DNA of 30,994 nucleotides from a virus, in the IMG/VR virus record IMGVR_UViG_3300038701_000032, positions 1 through 30,994 of that record. One strand, 5' to 3'. Both the position numbers and the translations under genes were made by a program. Positions within the stretch are counted from its first letter, which is position 1, and the number at the start of each line of letters is the position of its first letter. This document shows positions 1-9,245 of the stretch, in pieces. Below the pieces are notes generated by a model. It did no database searches. It had not been told where the DNA came from and saw nothing but the letters and a program-made list of their open reading frames with translations.

Positions 1-2001
1 TTTCCGCCATGCCCACGTGACCGTGTAGTTCGCCAGCGCCACGTCCACGTTGAACTCGAAGCCTAGCTGGCCGTTGTAGGTGATGTTGGCGGGTCGTGTG
101 GGTAGGTGCATCCGGTCGGTTGCCTCGAAGGCCCGAGCGGACGCCTGAGCCAAGCTGAGAGCGCCTTGGCTGGTCGTCGGCAGCATCTTGTAGAGGAAGG
201 CCGCACCGTCCGCATGGGAGATCGTGTCGAGGGTGTTGGAGCCGCTATCGAGACCGATGACTCGGGTGCCGCTCGGGTGCGATCTGGGGACGGTATCCAT
301 CATGCCCCGGCTGACCGTGAAGTCGTCTCCTACATAGTCGATGGCGGTGATCTCCATCACCTCGTCCGAGCCTTCGGGCCGGATCACGAACAGGTAGTCT
401 CCGACCCCGAGGTTGCCCAGCAGAGCAGTGCCCGAGATCGTGGTCTCGACCTCGGCGCTGAGCGACGATGGCAGGTTGAAGCTGGGCTGATCGTCCAGCA
501 GGCCGACCGAGTTGAAGGTCAAACTGGCACCGCCGTCGCCCGGCACGCCGCCGGGGTTGGGGTTCGGTGCGCGCCGGAGAGCGATGTCCCGCACGTCGTT
601 CCCGTTGGCGTCGGCCAGCACCATCGTAGCCGTCTGAGGGTAGGCAATGTTGCGAGCGTCACCGTCACCCAGTCGGGTCGCCACGAGATAGAAGGGCGCA
701 CCGTAGAAAGCGTATATCGACACGTCCTCCGGTGCCGAAGACTGAATCGGTAGCGTGGGAGCCACGTAGGCCGCCCGAGGGGTCGCCCCATAGCTGAAGA
801 TGTCCTCAGCCAAAGATACGGTCATGGACGAACTGTCTCGCCGTGTGGGCTGGACGGACATGACCCGCATGACGATGGGTTCGTTGAGCCGGAAGTCGGT
901 CTCGCCGTTGAGCGGGGCGTCTGTCCAGTCGAACAAGATCGGACGGCCCGGAACGACCCCCTCCATCGCCATGGGCACCTCGACCTTGGCCGTGCTCAGC
1001 AGCGCCGACCGTTGTCGCAGATCGCGCTCGACGACCTTCCACGCCACGTCGATGTTGCGGATGCCGACATAGCGTTCGGAGTTGTCCCGCACCTCGTTGG
1101 ACTGCACGGCCATGGCCGCCGCATCGTAGGCCGCGACCGTCTCGCTCTTCTCGTTGTCCGGGTTGATGAAGCTGACGGTCAAGTTGGCGATCACGTCGCT
1201 CCACGTCTTCCGCTGAAACTCCATCAGCTTGGAGTTGGCGCGTCCGATCACAGGGATCGTAGACTGATCGTAGTCGTCCCGGAGAAGGTAAAGTTGCCAC
1301 TGGCCGCGCTCGATGTCGAAGTTGATTCGGGCGTTGATGTGTCGGAGCACATCGTTGACGAACTCTTCCACCGGACCTTCCGGCTCCCAGATGAAGGACA
1401 GGCCGAACTCTTCGTCCTGAAGCACGGCTGCGGCCTCCAAGAAGGTGGCTCCGTGGACGGCGGTATCAGGATACCCCGCACCCCACACGTCGTTCCTCAT
1501 GCACTCGTGGATGATGGCCGCCGGGTTCGCATCGCCGTTGATCCCGCCCGCATAGCCCGGCAGTGTCTTGGGCATCCGTGTGACCTCCACCTCGGGCGGG
1601 GGCACGGTCGGGTTGTTGGTGCCCCACGTGAACCCGTCATTGTTGCCAGAGCCACAGAAAAAGAGACTGGTGAAGCCCCGATAGCCGGTCATGGTGTTGG
1701 TCGTGCGACCGAACTTCTGGGCCACGAACTCCGGCATGGATTGAGTTGCCCCACCGAGGAATCGGTAGATGCGGCCTTTGATCCCGCCGCCTTTTTCGGA
1801 CCCGCCGAACAACTCCATCTGGTCGGTGTCCACGTTGCCGTTGTTCGTCCACGGCAGCCCGAGGTTCGGGACTTCCCGGTCGTTGATGAAAATCTTGTTG
1901 ATCGAGTCCACGACCTCTGCGCAGACCGCCCAGTGGACGCTCATGCGATAGTCGATAACCTTGGCGCTGCCGCCCTTCTTTCCGCCGCCACCGCCGCCCA
2001 T
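1..2001 (-). CDS. Tail tip / host-specificity protein, J-like (partial, C-terminus cut by window edge)
   Basis: The frame stays open from the ATG at 2001 to base 1, giving 667 residues without a stop, so the C-terminus lies outside the window. The protein begins with a glycine/lysine-rich stretch (MGGGGGGKKGG), common in J-like tail proteins. It continues with segments typical of phage tail tip proteins, such as EEFVNDVLRHINARINFDI followed by a repeated beta-rich region. By position (last tail gene after tape measure and hub) it should form the distal tail tip and contact the host surface. The ATG directly follows the stop of the upstream 73-aa gene (TAAATG), with AAGGGG a few bases before it. 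The family call (Phage-tail_3 / lambda gpJ-like) comes from memory of such proteins; the receptor-binding part is probably in the missing C-terminal region. Confidence 0.75.
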   Translation of the reverse strand, partial: MGGGGGGKKGGSAKVIDYRMSVHWAVCAEVVDSINKIFINDREVPNLGLPWTNNGNVDTDQMELFGGSEKGGGIKGRIYRFLGGATQSMPEFVAQKFGRTTNTMTGYRGFTSLFFCGSGNNDGFTWGTNNPTVPPPEVEVTRMPKTLPGYAGGINGDANPAAIIHECMRNDVWGAGYPDTAVHGATFLEAAAVLQDEEFGLSFIWEPEGPVEEFVNDVLRHINARINFDIERGQWQLYLLRDDYDQSTIPVIGRANSKLMEFQRKTWSDVIANLTVSFINPDNEKSETVAAYDAAAMAVQSNEVRDNSERYVGIRNIDVAWKVVERDLRQRSALLSTAKVEVPMAMEGVVPGRPILFDWTDAPLNGETDFRLNEPIVMRVMSVQPTRRDSSSMTVSLAEDIFSYGATPRAAYVAPTLPIQSSAPEDVSIYAFYGAPFYLVATRLGDGDARNIAYPQTATMVLADANGNDVRDIALRRAPNPNPGGVPGDGGASLTFNSVGLLDDQPSFNLPSSLSAEVETTISGTALLGNLGVGDYLFVIRPEGSDEVMEITAIDYVGDDFTVSRGMMDTVPRSHPSGTRVIGLDSGSNTLDTISHADGAAFLYKMLPTTSQGALSLAQASARAFEATDRMHLPTRPANITYNGQLGFEFNVDVALANYTVTWAWRK

Positions 2002-2223
2002 TTACTCTACCCCTTGTCGCTTCTTCGCATATTCCAGAACGCGCCGACCGTTGGCGTCATCCCACGCTCCGAGGTCGATCAGTTCTTGGATGGTATACCT
2101 GCCTTTGACTAAGGTTCGCAAGTCCACACCGTTGGCGTCACACCACTCTCGTAGACCGTCTACGCAGAAACCCGCGTCTCTCACGTCGCTGGTCGTGACC
2201 TTTGCCTCGGTCGTCCTCATCAT
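2002..2223 (-). CDS. Small hypothetical tail-module protein (73 aa)
   Basis: A 73-residue soluble protein with no membrane segment, starting MMRTTEAKV and ending AKKRQGVE. It has a compact helical look, with a central LREWCDANGVDLRTLVKGR segment followed by IQELIDLGAWDD. Its start overlaps the stop of the upstream 72-aa gene by four bases (ATGA), and its stop abuts the ATG of the J-like gene. It is therefore translated within the tail-tip gene set. Its place between the hub and J-like genes suggests a role in tail-tip assembly. I do not recognise a characterised family, and it lacks the features of lambda gpK. The second in-frame ATG, one codon in, is an equally possible start. Confidence 0.7.
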   Translation of the reverse strand: MMRTTEAKVTTSDVRDAGFCVDGLREWCDANGVDLRTLVKGRYTIQELIDLGAWDDANGRRVLEYAKKRQGVE

Positions 2224-2438
2224 GCGTCCCTCTTGTTCGTGCCCTTCTCAGCCGTCCCGATGCAGTTGACCGCAGTGATTCTCTTGGTGCCGAAGATGAT
2301 CGGCATGGGCTTGTCGGCCCGAGCGTCTGGCGCATCGAAGTCCTGCGGCTCGACTGAGGGTGGCTGCGGCTTGGGCATGATGAGGTAGGCGACAATCGAG
2401 AGGCCAATCCCGATGGCGAGCAGAGCGAAAAACGGCAT
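2220..2438 (-). CDS. Small membrane-anchored tail protein with a P-x-P-x-x-FGT motif (72 aa)
   Basis: The 72-aa protein starts MPFFALLAIG and has one strongly hydrophobic segment (about residues 2-21). A proline-rich linker follows, then the motif DKPMPIIFGTKRI (about 42-54). A P-x-P-x-x-FGT motif with similar context occurs near the N-terminus of many J-like or gpI-like tail tip proteins, so this may be a tail assembly factor or a separated N-terminal piece of that system. I chose the ATG at 2438 because it forms a TGATG junction with the stop of the hub gene. The frame is open further upstream, but that extension lies inside the hub gene and is not credible. It sits at the lambda gpI position; its function is inferred from position and motif only. 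Confidence 0.7.
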   Translation of the reverse strand: MPFFALLAIGIGLSIVAYLIMPKPQPPSVEPQDFDAPDARADKPMPIIFGTKRITAVNCIGTAEKGTNKRDA

Positions 2439-3268
2439 CAGTAGAACTCCGTGATCCGGTTGTGGGGCGACTTCAGCGGGATAAACGGCTGGCCCCCGAA
2501 GTTGAGGATGTTGTCGTGCCAGTCCGCACAAGCGTCTTCTGTCCGGGTGCAGCCCATAGCGATCTTGAAGTCGGTCACGCCCGAAGGCGGGTAGTCCACG
2601 ATGATGCTCAGGGTGCTTCCGTTGTCCCAGCAGCGCACGATGGTCCGATACTCGGTCTCGCCGGTCGTCGGATCGTCCCACGAGATTTCACCTCGGGCGA
2701 ACCGATCAGCGGAAACGTAGAGGTTGGGGTAGCTGACCCGGATCACAGAATCGCCGCCGACCGATCCCGTGACGACGCGGCGATAGCGGGTGGCAAGGCA
2801 GCGCGCACCGTAGAGGGCGTGGGGGCACGTCCGCTGGTATCGGTGGGGCTTACCGGGCAGCGCCAATTCTGTGGAGCCGGGCGTGACCGAAAGCTGAATC
2901 TTCCCGGCGTTGGTCCACTTGGACGACATGATCCGGCCTTGGAACCGGAGCCGAGTTTCCTTGTTCTGATCGAGCAGGTTGCCCTCCCAGACGTTGCACC
3001 GACCGACGAAGCTGGGTGGCCGGTTGAGCATCACCAGCCCCGCCTCGGAGTCGCCCTGCAACTCGATCTGCATGTCTGTCTCTTTGAGATCGCCATCCTC
3101 GCCGGGGAACTCACAAGTGAACGTGGCCGGGTCGAAGGTGTTGCCAAACACGGTCTTGCCCCGCTCGGTGTCGGTGTAGCGGTAGAACGTGTTTTCGTGC
3201 ATCTGGAACTCGACCAGCAGAAACGGGGCGCTCTTGCCCTCTGCGGTTCTGGTCAGGCTGTAACTCAT
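2438..3268 (-). CDS. Tail hub protein, DUF2163 / phiJL001 Gp84-like, gpL/GTA-hub type
   Basis: The 276-aa protein begins MSYSLTRTAEG. Its N-terminal half matches the DUF2163 (phiJL001 Gp84) pattern, and its C-terminal half has the Phage_BR0599 signature: CPHALYGARC, then MGCTRTEDAC, then NFGGQPFIPLKSP. Four cysteines in two pairs (about C148/C157 and C240/C247) are placed to bind an Fe-S cluster. Lambda gpL and the related gene transfer agent hub protein are known to carry one; its presence here is inferred. The role is the baseplate hub between the distal tail and the tip. The ATG at 3268 was chosen because GGGAGGA lies just upstream and the start overlaps the previous stop (ATGA). An upstream in-frame TTG at 3280 would include the ribosome binding site itself. 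Confidence 0.85.
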   Translation of the reverse strand: MSYSLTRTAEGKSAPFLLVEFQMHENTFYRYTDTERGKTVFGNTFDPATFTCEFPGEDGDLKETDMQIELQGDSEAGLVMLNRPPSFVGRCNVWEGNLLDQNKETRLRFQGRIMSSKWTNAGKIQLSVTPGSTELALPGKPHRYQRTCPHALYGARCLATRYRRVVTGSVGGDSVIRVSYPNLYVSADRFARGEISWDDPTTGETEYRTIVRCWDNGSTLSIIVDYPPSGVTDFKIAMGCTRTEDACADWHDNILNFGGQPFIPLKSPHNRITEFY

Positions 3269-4572
3269 GTGTCCTCCCAAGGATTGCTCGCCGGGTTAGG
3301 GAGAGGGGCGCTCGGCCACGCGACGTAGTAGTCGCCGAACATGATCCGAGTTTCGTTGATTCTGATCTCATGGAAACTATCAATGATCGCGGTGATAGCA
3401 AACGAAAAGTTGGCTATCTCATTGGTCTCCCAGTTCACGGCCAGCGTGTCGTTGGAGAAGCGAGACTTAGCGATCCACCGGAAGCTGGTCGCCCCGGCGG
3501 CCTCTGCCGAGATCGGGGTGTCGAGCGTGATGATCGCCCCGCCAGCCCCAGCCTCGACGTTCACGATGCCGTTGGCCTGCTTCCCGTCCTCGCTGACGAG
3601 CATGATGTTCCGCAGGATTTGCTCGTTCCACACGTCCAGATACTCGGGTTCGATGTCGGCCACGACCGCAAGGTTGGCCTCGACCGCCGGGGTGCGGAGC
3701 GGGATCGAAGGGAGGGCCACAGGCGCGTAGAACGACCCGTGACGACCCCGAGCGTTGATGAAAGCAGCGATGACCTCCCGGACCTCGGCTTGTGAGGCTC
3801 CGACCACCGCGTAGGTGCTCTGGTTGATTAGTTGCCCGACCTGCCGGTTGAAGGGCACGCCATACCCCTGATCGAAGTCGCGGCTATCGTAGCTAACCTC
3901 GTGCCGGGGTGGTGTCGCCCAGTTGACGCGGAAGTCGTGCAGGGGGTAGCCGCGATACTCGTCGAACGTGACCGCCGGGTTCAAGAGGTAGCTGCCACCT
4001 AATGGGGGCTGGATGCGATAGTCTAGCTGGCGCTGAGTCACCAGAGAAGTGGGCAGGGTCGAGGACCCTCGGTTCTCGTTCCGCACGACGTTGGTCAGGT
4101 GAATCGTGTAGGCCCCCTCGGGAGGGGCGTTGTCCACCGTCACGTCCATGACCGCGCCGGAAGGGCCTGCGATCACCACACTGGTCGCTGTGACCGTGCA
4201 GAAGCCGTGACCGTCCAGAAACAGCACGTCGCCGACCGTGAAGGTGTAGGTTTGCACGAACTGCCCAGCCACCTCGTCCCAGTGGGTCGGCTGGATGAAG
4301 GTGGCCGTGGCCGAGACCTCGACGATGAACTTCTCGACCGGATCGGGGATGCGCTGAAGCGACCCTTGGATACGTCCGGGCAAGACCCTTTCGCCGAGGT
4401 TCCGACCGTTGAAGCTGGCCGCCTCGTAAGCCCACGACACACGAGGCTCGACGGCGGTGCCCACCCGGACCTCTGTGCCGTCTTCTGATCGGAACACCGT
4501 CGTCTTGAACGCGATCTCCTGCGTGATCCGGTTGCCCCAGTTGGGCAGGGCCGGGCGATTGATGATCGTCAT
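3265..4572 (-). CDS. Minor tail protein at the gpM/distal-tail position, phiJL001 gp83-like (435 aa)
   Basis: A 435-aa protein that opens MTIINRPALPNWGNRITQEI and continues KTTVFRSEDGTEVRVGT. This N-terminal pattern (aromatic, then a stretch ending in DGTExR) is typical of a tail protein family found next to DUF2163 hubs in alphaproteobacterial phages. The rest is beta-rich. It has no signal peptide or membrane segment. Its start overlaps the tape measure stop by four bases (ATGA), and its stop overlaps the hub start the same way. Position corresponds to lambda gpM, between the tape measure and the L-like hub, so it probably forms the distal tail ring or joins the tube to the hub. The function is inferred from order and the weak family resemblance. 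Confidence 0.7.
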   Translation of the reverse strand: MTIINRPALPNWGNRITQEIAFKTTVFRSEDGTEVRVGTAVEPRVSWAYEAASFNGRNLGERVLPGRIQGSLQRIPDPVEKFIVEVSATATFIQPTHWDEVAGQFVQTYTFTVGDVLFLDGHGFCTVTATSVVIAGPSGAVMDVTVDNAPPEGAYTIHLTNVVRNENRGSSTLPTSLVTQRQLDYRIQPPLGGSYLLNPAVTFDEYRGYPLHDFRVNWATPPRHEVSYDSRDFDQGYGVPFNRQVGQLINQSTYAVVGASQAEVREVIAAFINARGRHGSFYAPVALPSIPLRTPAVEANLAVVADIEPEYLDVWNEQILRNIMLVSEDGKQANGIVNVEAGAGGAIITLDTPISAEAAGATSFRWIAKSRFSNDTLAVNWETNEIANFSFAITAIIDSFHEIRINETRIMFGDYYVAWPSAPLPNPASNPWEDT

Positions 4573-7500
4573 CCCGGAAAGCCCTTCACGATGTTGTAGA
4601 TGATCCGGCGACCCGCGTCGGTCTTGGCCCCAGCCTCGAAGAACTCAGCCGCGTCCATGTAGTTGCGGACCTCCACGTCCTGCTGCTTCTGCGGCGTGCC
4701 GGAGCCGCCGCTGCCGTTGAGCATGTGGCGAGGATCATCCTCGGTCAGAATCTCTTCGCCCTTCTTGGCGATGATCGGCACCTCGTTGGGGGCCAGACCC
4801 GCAATCCCGCCCGTGTGATAGCGCCGGGCACCCGCGAACAGAGCCGGGTGGACCGACCGGGTGTTGTTGCCCGAGCCGACCCGGCTCTCGCCGACCAAGC
4901 CGCCCGTATGTCCAAGGCCGATGATCGAGCCGAACGGGGTCCCACCGAACACCGCTTGCAAGGCGTTGAAGATCATCTGTTTGATAATCATCTGCGCGAT
5001 CTGAAGCAGGAAGTCAGCCGCGAACTGGCGGAAGGCTACACCCGCCGCTTGGATCGCGTTCTCGCCGTTGGCGACCGCCTGTGCCCAAGAGTCGATGGCT
5101 CCGGCCAACCCATCCACAAACATGCCTGAGACACGGTTCCATTGCAGGTAAGTGTTCTGGCCTTCCTGCCCGAAGTTCTGGGCCTCCATCTTGGCTGCAC
5201 GAAGCTGGGCGATGGCGACTTGCGATTCAGGGCCGCCGACCGCCTGCCACATGCGAATAGCGTTGTCGATGGCTTCCAGCATCGCCTGATTGACGCCTTC
5301 GATCTCCGTCTTCAGGGCGTTGGCCGTGGTCACATCGTTGTTCGCCAGAGCGACGTTGCGCTGCCGTTCCAAAGCCTCTCGCTGCTGAAGCAGTTGGTTC
5401 ACCCGCTCTTCTGCGGCCTCGTGGGCTTCCTTGGCATCCTTCCGGCGGCGCTCGATCTCTTCCAGATCGAACAGGCGACCAGCCTGCTCAGCAACCCGAG
5501 CCAGTTCCTCGTCGGTGATGGCCGCGTTCTCTTGCTTCGCCTGCCGGATCGCGGCTTGGATCGCGGCCTCACGTTCGAGACCTGCGTTCATGCGCTCCTG
5601 TTGCTCGATGTCGAACTCGCCTTCGGCCAGCCGGTCGGCAGTCGCCTCGGCGGCTCGGTCGCGCTCAGCCTGAGCACGCTCAGCAGCCCGCTCGGCCTCT
5701 TCGGCACGGCGGCGCTCGATCTCGATCATGCTTTCTTGGACGGCCAGTTCCTCTTCGGAGATGCCGACCTTGCGCTGTGCCCACGCAATGACTTCCTCTC
5801 GGGTCCGACCGTCGAGGATAGACTGGTTGCTGTTGATCGCGCCCTCCGAGAGCACGTCGTTGGCGACGGTGCCCCGAGGCGAGCCGATCAGGTCGATAGC
5901 GCCGCCCGGCCCGAGGAAGTGGGCGAGGTAGAGGTTGGCGTCTGTGATGGCGATACCGGCCCGTCGCAGTTGCTCAGCGTTCTCCCGCAGATACAACTCG
6001 GTCATGGTCCGAGACAGTTCCGCGTTCTCCCGGAGCGCAAGGATCGCCGCGTCGGTCAGGCCGGAAGCCCGATCCGGGAAGTATTGCTTGAACATCCGCA
6101 GCCACGTGGACTCGATGAACTGGCCCAGCCCCGTCGCGCTGCTGTTGGGGTTACGGGCCGATGGGTTCCCACCGCTCTCCACGCCGATGATCCGGTCCAC
6201 CAGAGACCCGCCGAGCGCGCTGCTGACATACTGGTCGTCCAGCGCGTCCTGAGCCTGCCGGATACGGTTCAAGGCGTCCAGATACTCCCCGAAGTTCGAG
6301 GCCGCTTCGAGGGCCTGCCGACCCTGCTCTGCGAGCGCCTGTGAGGCTTCCAGATACTCCAAGTGGCCGGTGACTTGTTCTAGCCCCTCGGACATCGCGG
6401 CCATGGCCGTAGTGAAGCGATCAGCCTGTGCCTGAGCCTCGGCCAACTCGTCGATCTGCTGCTCGACCGCGACCTTCAGGGTCTCGGCAGCTTCGGCGGC
6501 TTCTTCGGTCGTGCCGGTCTTGGCGTCCATGGCGGCCTCAGCCTCGTCGAGAGCCGTCCGCATCTCTTCGAGGTTTCGGGCTGCCGCGATCACACGGGTG
6601 GCGAACTCAGTCGAGGTCTCCCGGCCTTCACCCAGCGAGCGGTTGGCCTCGTCCACCCCGTCCCGGAACTCCTGAGCCGTGATCTGGCCGTCCGCATACT
6701 GTCGGCTCAGCGCCTCGATAGCGTCTCGCATCTCACGCGGCACCCGGATCACAGAGGCCCGGAGGTTGGTGCCGAAGAAGTTGGTCCAGAAGTCCTCGGT
6801 GCCGTTGGCCGTCAGCCGAAGCTGGTCTTCCAGCCCGTCGATGGCGTTGCTGATTCGGTCGATGTTGTTCTGAAGTTCGGTCTCGCTAATATCAGCCAGA
6901 GCCTCGCCCCACTTTTCGACCGAGCCACCCACCGCATCGTAGGCGTCCTTCACGTCGTCCACGATCTTCTTGTGGAGGTTCAACGCCTCGGTCGCCTCGT
7001 CAGCCTGTGTCGCCCAGTAAGCCACGCCAGCGCCGATGGCGGCCACCAGCAGACCGATGCCCGTCGAGGACAGGAGGGCCGTCAGAGCGCCCCGGAGAGC
7101 GGTGATGGAGGCCGTCATGGTGCCTGCCGATGCAGCCCCCGTCCGCAGGGCTGCCGCGCTCGCTAGGATGCCAGCGCCGAAGTCACGAAAGGCCAACGCC
7201 GCCGCGCCGATCAGGAACGAGAGACGGAAGGCGATGAAGGCCGAGATCGCGGCCAAAAGCAGATCGAAGTTCTCGACCCCCAGTGCCAAGAACTCGAAGA
7301 ACTTGCCCATGGCCGCGCCAGCCCGAGCCACGAAGGACTCGAAGTCTGCGCTGGTCAACAGAGTGGTCAGGCTATCGAGGAAGGTGCGGAAGCCGTCGTT
7401 GAAGCCGCTGTCTCCAAACAGGATCATCACGTCGAACAGGGCGTTTTGAAGCCGTCCCAAAGCGGCGCTGGTGGACTGGATCGCGTCGGGAAGCCCCGCA

Positions 7501-9233
7501 CCGAACCGGCGCTGGACCTCTTCGGCGAACGGCACAAGCGCATCGCTCGTGACCTGCCCTTGCTCCATCATCTTAATCAGTTCGGCAGTGCTGATCCCGA
7601 GGGCGTCGGCCATAAGCTGCACAGCACCGGGCAGGCGGTCGCCAAGCTGCTGCCGCAGTTCTTCCATCTGGACCGCGCCCTTCGACACGATCTGGGTCAG
7701 CGCCGTGAAGACACCCGCAAGTTCCTGTTGGCTGGCCCGATTGACCCGTGCCGCCTCGGCGATGCCCACGAAGATTCGCCGGGTGTTTTCGCCTTCGATA
7801 TTGGTGCCCTTGGTCGCCACGGCGAACTTGGAATACTCGGTCGCCAAGGATTGGAACTGGACACCCAGCCGGTCGGCTGTGCGACGGATGAAGTCCAACT
7901 CCTGAGCGGCCCGAGCACTGTCCTCGAAGGCCACCTTCAGGCGGGCGTTTACAGCCGCCAGCAACTCGGTCGCGTTGATCGTCTGTCGGATCGCCTCGAT
8001 AGCCGCGAACAAGCCGCCATAGGCCGCGACGAGGCTCAGGACCTCGCCACGGATGCGCTGCATGATCGAGAGCGACTGCCGGGTGTCTCCGTAGAACTGA
8101 CGGTAGGCTTGCGCCAGACGGCTCACAGAGGCCGCCTGCCGGTCGGCTGCGACTGCCCCATCTCTCTTAGCCCGAGCGGCTGTGGTGGCCCGTCCACGGA
8201 GCCTGTCCAGTTCCGCGTTGAGGGTCTTGGTCGATCCGGTGAAGCGGGAGACCGCCGCGTTGATGCTCTGCGTGCTGCTGCCCGCCTGAGCCATCGCTTG
8301 CCGCATCTGAGCGAGGGCGTTCCGGTTGGCGATGTATTCGTTCTTCGCCAGCGCAGCCCGAGCACGGGCCGCCTCGAACGACTGCACGAGGGCCTGCGAC
8401 GGACTCCGGGTCGCCGCCATCTGAGCGGCCAGTTCGCGGACGTTGCCGGTCGCTAGGTCCCACTGCGCCTTGGCGTCCACGGTCGCCCGCTTCTGCCGCA
8501 GCATCTCCGTCCGCAGTTGCCGCAGGCTGCCCGTTGCGAACTGCTGGATCGCGGCATCGGCCTTGTCGGTCGCTTGGCCCAGTTCGACCAGATCGCGTTC
8601 GGCTCGTTGTAGTTCGGCCTTGGACTTTTCGAGAGCCGCCCGAAGACGGTCCACGTCTTTCGCCATTCGCGTCTTCTGGCCGCCGGTCGCACGGACCTGC
8701 GCTCGCAGAGTGGCGTAGTTTTCCTTGATCGAGCGAAGCGCGGCCTCTTGGCGCTGGACCTTCTGGGTGGCCGCTTCGATGTCGGCCTCTGCTGTTTTCT
8801 GAGACCGGGAGAGCGCACGCAGTTCCGCCTTGGCCGCAGAGACCGCCGCCTTCTGCCGATCTTGTGCAGCGCGGGCACCTTCCAGCTTGCTCTGATACCG
8901 TTCAACGATGTCGGACTGGCGCTTCAGCGCCCGCTCCTGATCGCGCAGAGCGACCTCGGCTTCCTTAGTCTTAGCTTCCAGCCGATTGACCGCGTTGGCC
9001 GCGCGATCCATGCCCGCCGCCAGCTTATCGGTGCCGTCGCTCTGGGTCAGGATGCCGTTGAGGGTCTTCAGGGATTTGCCAAGGGCAGTAAGGGCCGTCT
9101 CGCCCTTCTCTGCGCCTTGGTCGAGTTTCTGGGTGCCTTCGTAGAAGTCGTTGAGTGCCCGAGTGATCGTATCGACCACTTTGGCGGCTTCATCCTTGGC
9201 GCGGATTACCAGATCAACGTCTTTACGTGCCAT
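4569..9233 (-). CDS. Tail tape measure protein with embedded lytic transglycosylase (SLT) domain
   Basis: The 1554-aa protein has the architecture of a tape measure. A long charged coiled-coil region (about 1-340) is followed by a TMP_2-type N-terminal domain (about 410-610, including QLGDRLPGAVQLMADALGI and the downstream GQVTSDALVPF). Hydrophobic segments lie near 650-690 and 715-740. Near residue 1012 the motif GVESGGNPSARNPNSSATG with GQFIESTW after it marks a soluble lytic transglycosylase fold; the Glu of VESGGN is the expected catalytic residue. A second coiled coil (about 1170-1330) and a hydrophobic helix near 1405-1435 precede a YHTGG-containing C-terminus. It sets tail length and probably cuts peptidoglycan during DNA entry. 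The ATG at 9233 lies 12 bases after the stop of the frameshifted chaperone, with GAGGGG upstream. Confidence 0.95.
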   Translation of the reverse strand: MARKDVDLVIRAKDEAAKVVDTITRALNDFYEGTQKLDQGAEKGETALTALGKSLKTLNGILTQSDGTDKLAAGMDRAANAVNRLEAKTKEAEVALRDQERALKRQSDIVERYQSKLEGARAAQDRQKAAVSAAKAELRALSRSQKTAEADIEAATQKVQRQEAALRSIKENYATLRAQVRATGGQKTRMAKDVDRLRAALEKSKAELQRAERDLVELGQATDKADAAIQQFATGSLRQLRTEMLRQKRATVDAKAQWDLATGNVRELAAQMAATRSPSQALVQSFEAARARAALAKNEYIANRNALAQMRQAMAQAGSSTQSINAAVSRFTGSTKTLNAELDRLRGRATTAARAKRDGAVAADRQAASVSRLAQAYRQFYGDTRQSLSIMQRIRGEVLSLVAAYGGLFAAIEAIRQTINATELLAAVNARLKVAFEDSARAAQELDFIRRTADRLGVQFQSLATEYSKFAVATKGTNIEGENTRRIFVGIAEAARVNRASQQELAGVFTALTQIVSKGAVQMEELRQQLGDRLPGAVQLMADALGISTAELIKMMEQGQVTSDALVPFAEEVQRRFGAGLPDAIQSTSAALGRLQNALFDVMILFGDSGFNDGFRTFLDSLTTLLTSADFESFVARAGAAMGKFFEFLALGVENFDLLLAAISAFIAFRLSFLIGAAALAFRDFGAGILASAAALRTGAASAGTMTASITALRGALTALLSSTGIGLLVAAIGAGVAYWATQADEATEALNLHKKIVDDVKDAYDAVGGSVEKWGEALADISETELQNNIDRISNAIDGLEDQLRLTANGTEDFWTNFFGTNLRASVIRVPREMRDAIEALSRQYADGQITAQEFRDGVDEANRSLGEGRETSTEFATRVIAAARNLEEMRTALDEAEAAMDAKTGTTEEAAEAAETLKVAVEQQIDELAEAQAQADRFTTAMAAMSEGLEQVTGHLEYLEASQALAEQGRQALEAASNFGEYLDALNRIRQAQDALDDQYVSSALGGSLVDRIIGVESGGNPSARNPNSSATGLGQFIESTWLRMFKQYFPDRASGLTDAAILALRENAELSRTMTELYLRENAEQLRRAGIAITDANLYLAHFLGPGGAIDLIGSPRGTVANDVLSEGAINSNQSILDGRTREEVIAWAQRKVGISEEELAVQESMIEIERRRAEEAERAAERAQAERDRAAEATADRLAEGEFDIEQQERMNAGLEREAAIQAAIRQAKQENAAITDEELARVAEQAGRLFDLEEIERRRKDAKEAHEAAEERVNQLLQQREALERQRNVALANNDVTTANALKTEIEGVNQAMLEAIDNAIRMWQAVGGPESQVAIAQLRAAKMEAQNFGQEGQNTYLQWNRVSGMFVDGLAGAIDSWAQAVANGENAIQAAGVAFRQFAADFLLQIAQMIIKQMIFNALQAVFGGTPFGSIIGLGHTGGLVGESRVGSGNNTRSVHPALFAGARRYHTGGIAGLAPNEVPIIAKKGEEILTEDDPRHMLNGSGGSGTPQKQQDVEVRNYMDAAEFFEAGAKTDAGRRIIYNIVKGFPG

Positions 9234-9245
9234 CAGCGGCCCCTC

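Noticed and set aside
1012-2112. Long plus-strand open frame (366 codons) opposite the J-like gene
   Set aside because: It is the antisense of a clearly coding frame in GC-rich DNA, has no ribosome site and has a composition unlike a folded protein.
5142-6344. Long plus-strand open frame (400 codons) opposite the tape measure
   Set aside because: Antisense shadow caused by the codon bias of the tape measure gene; no promoter or start signal, no recognisable domain.
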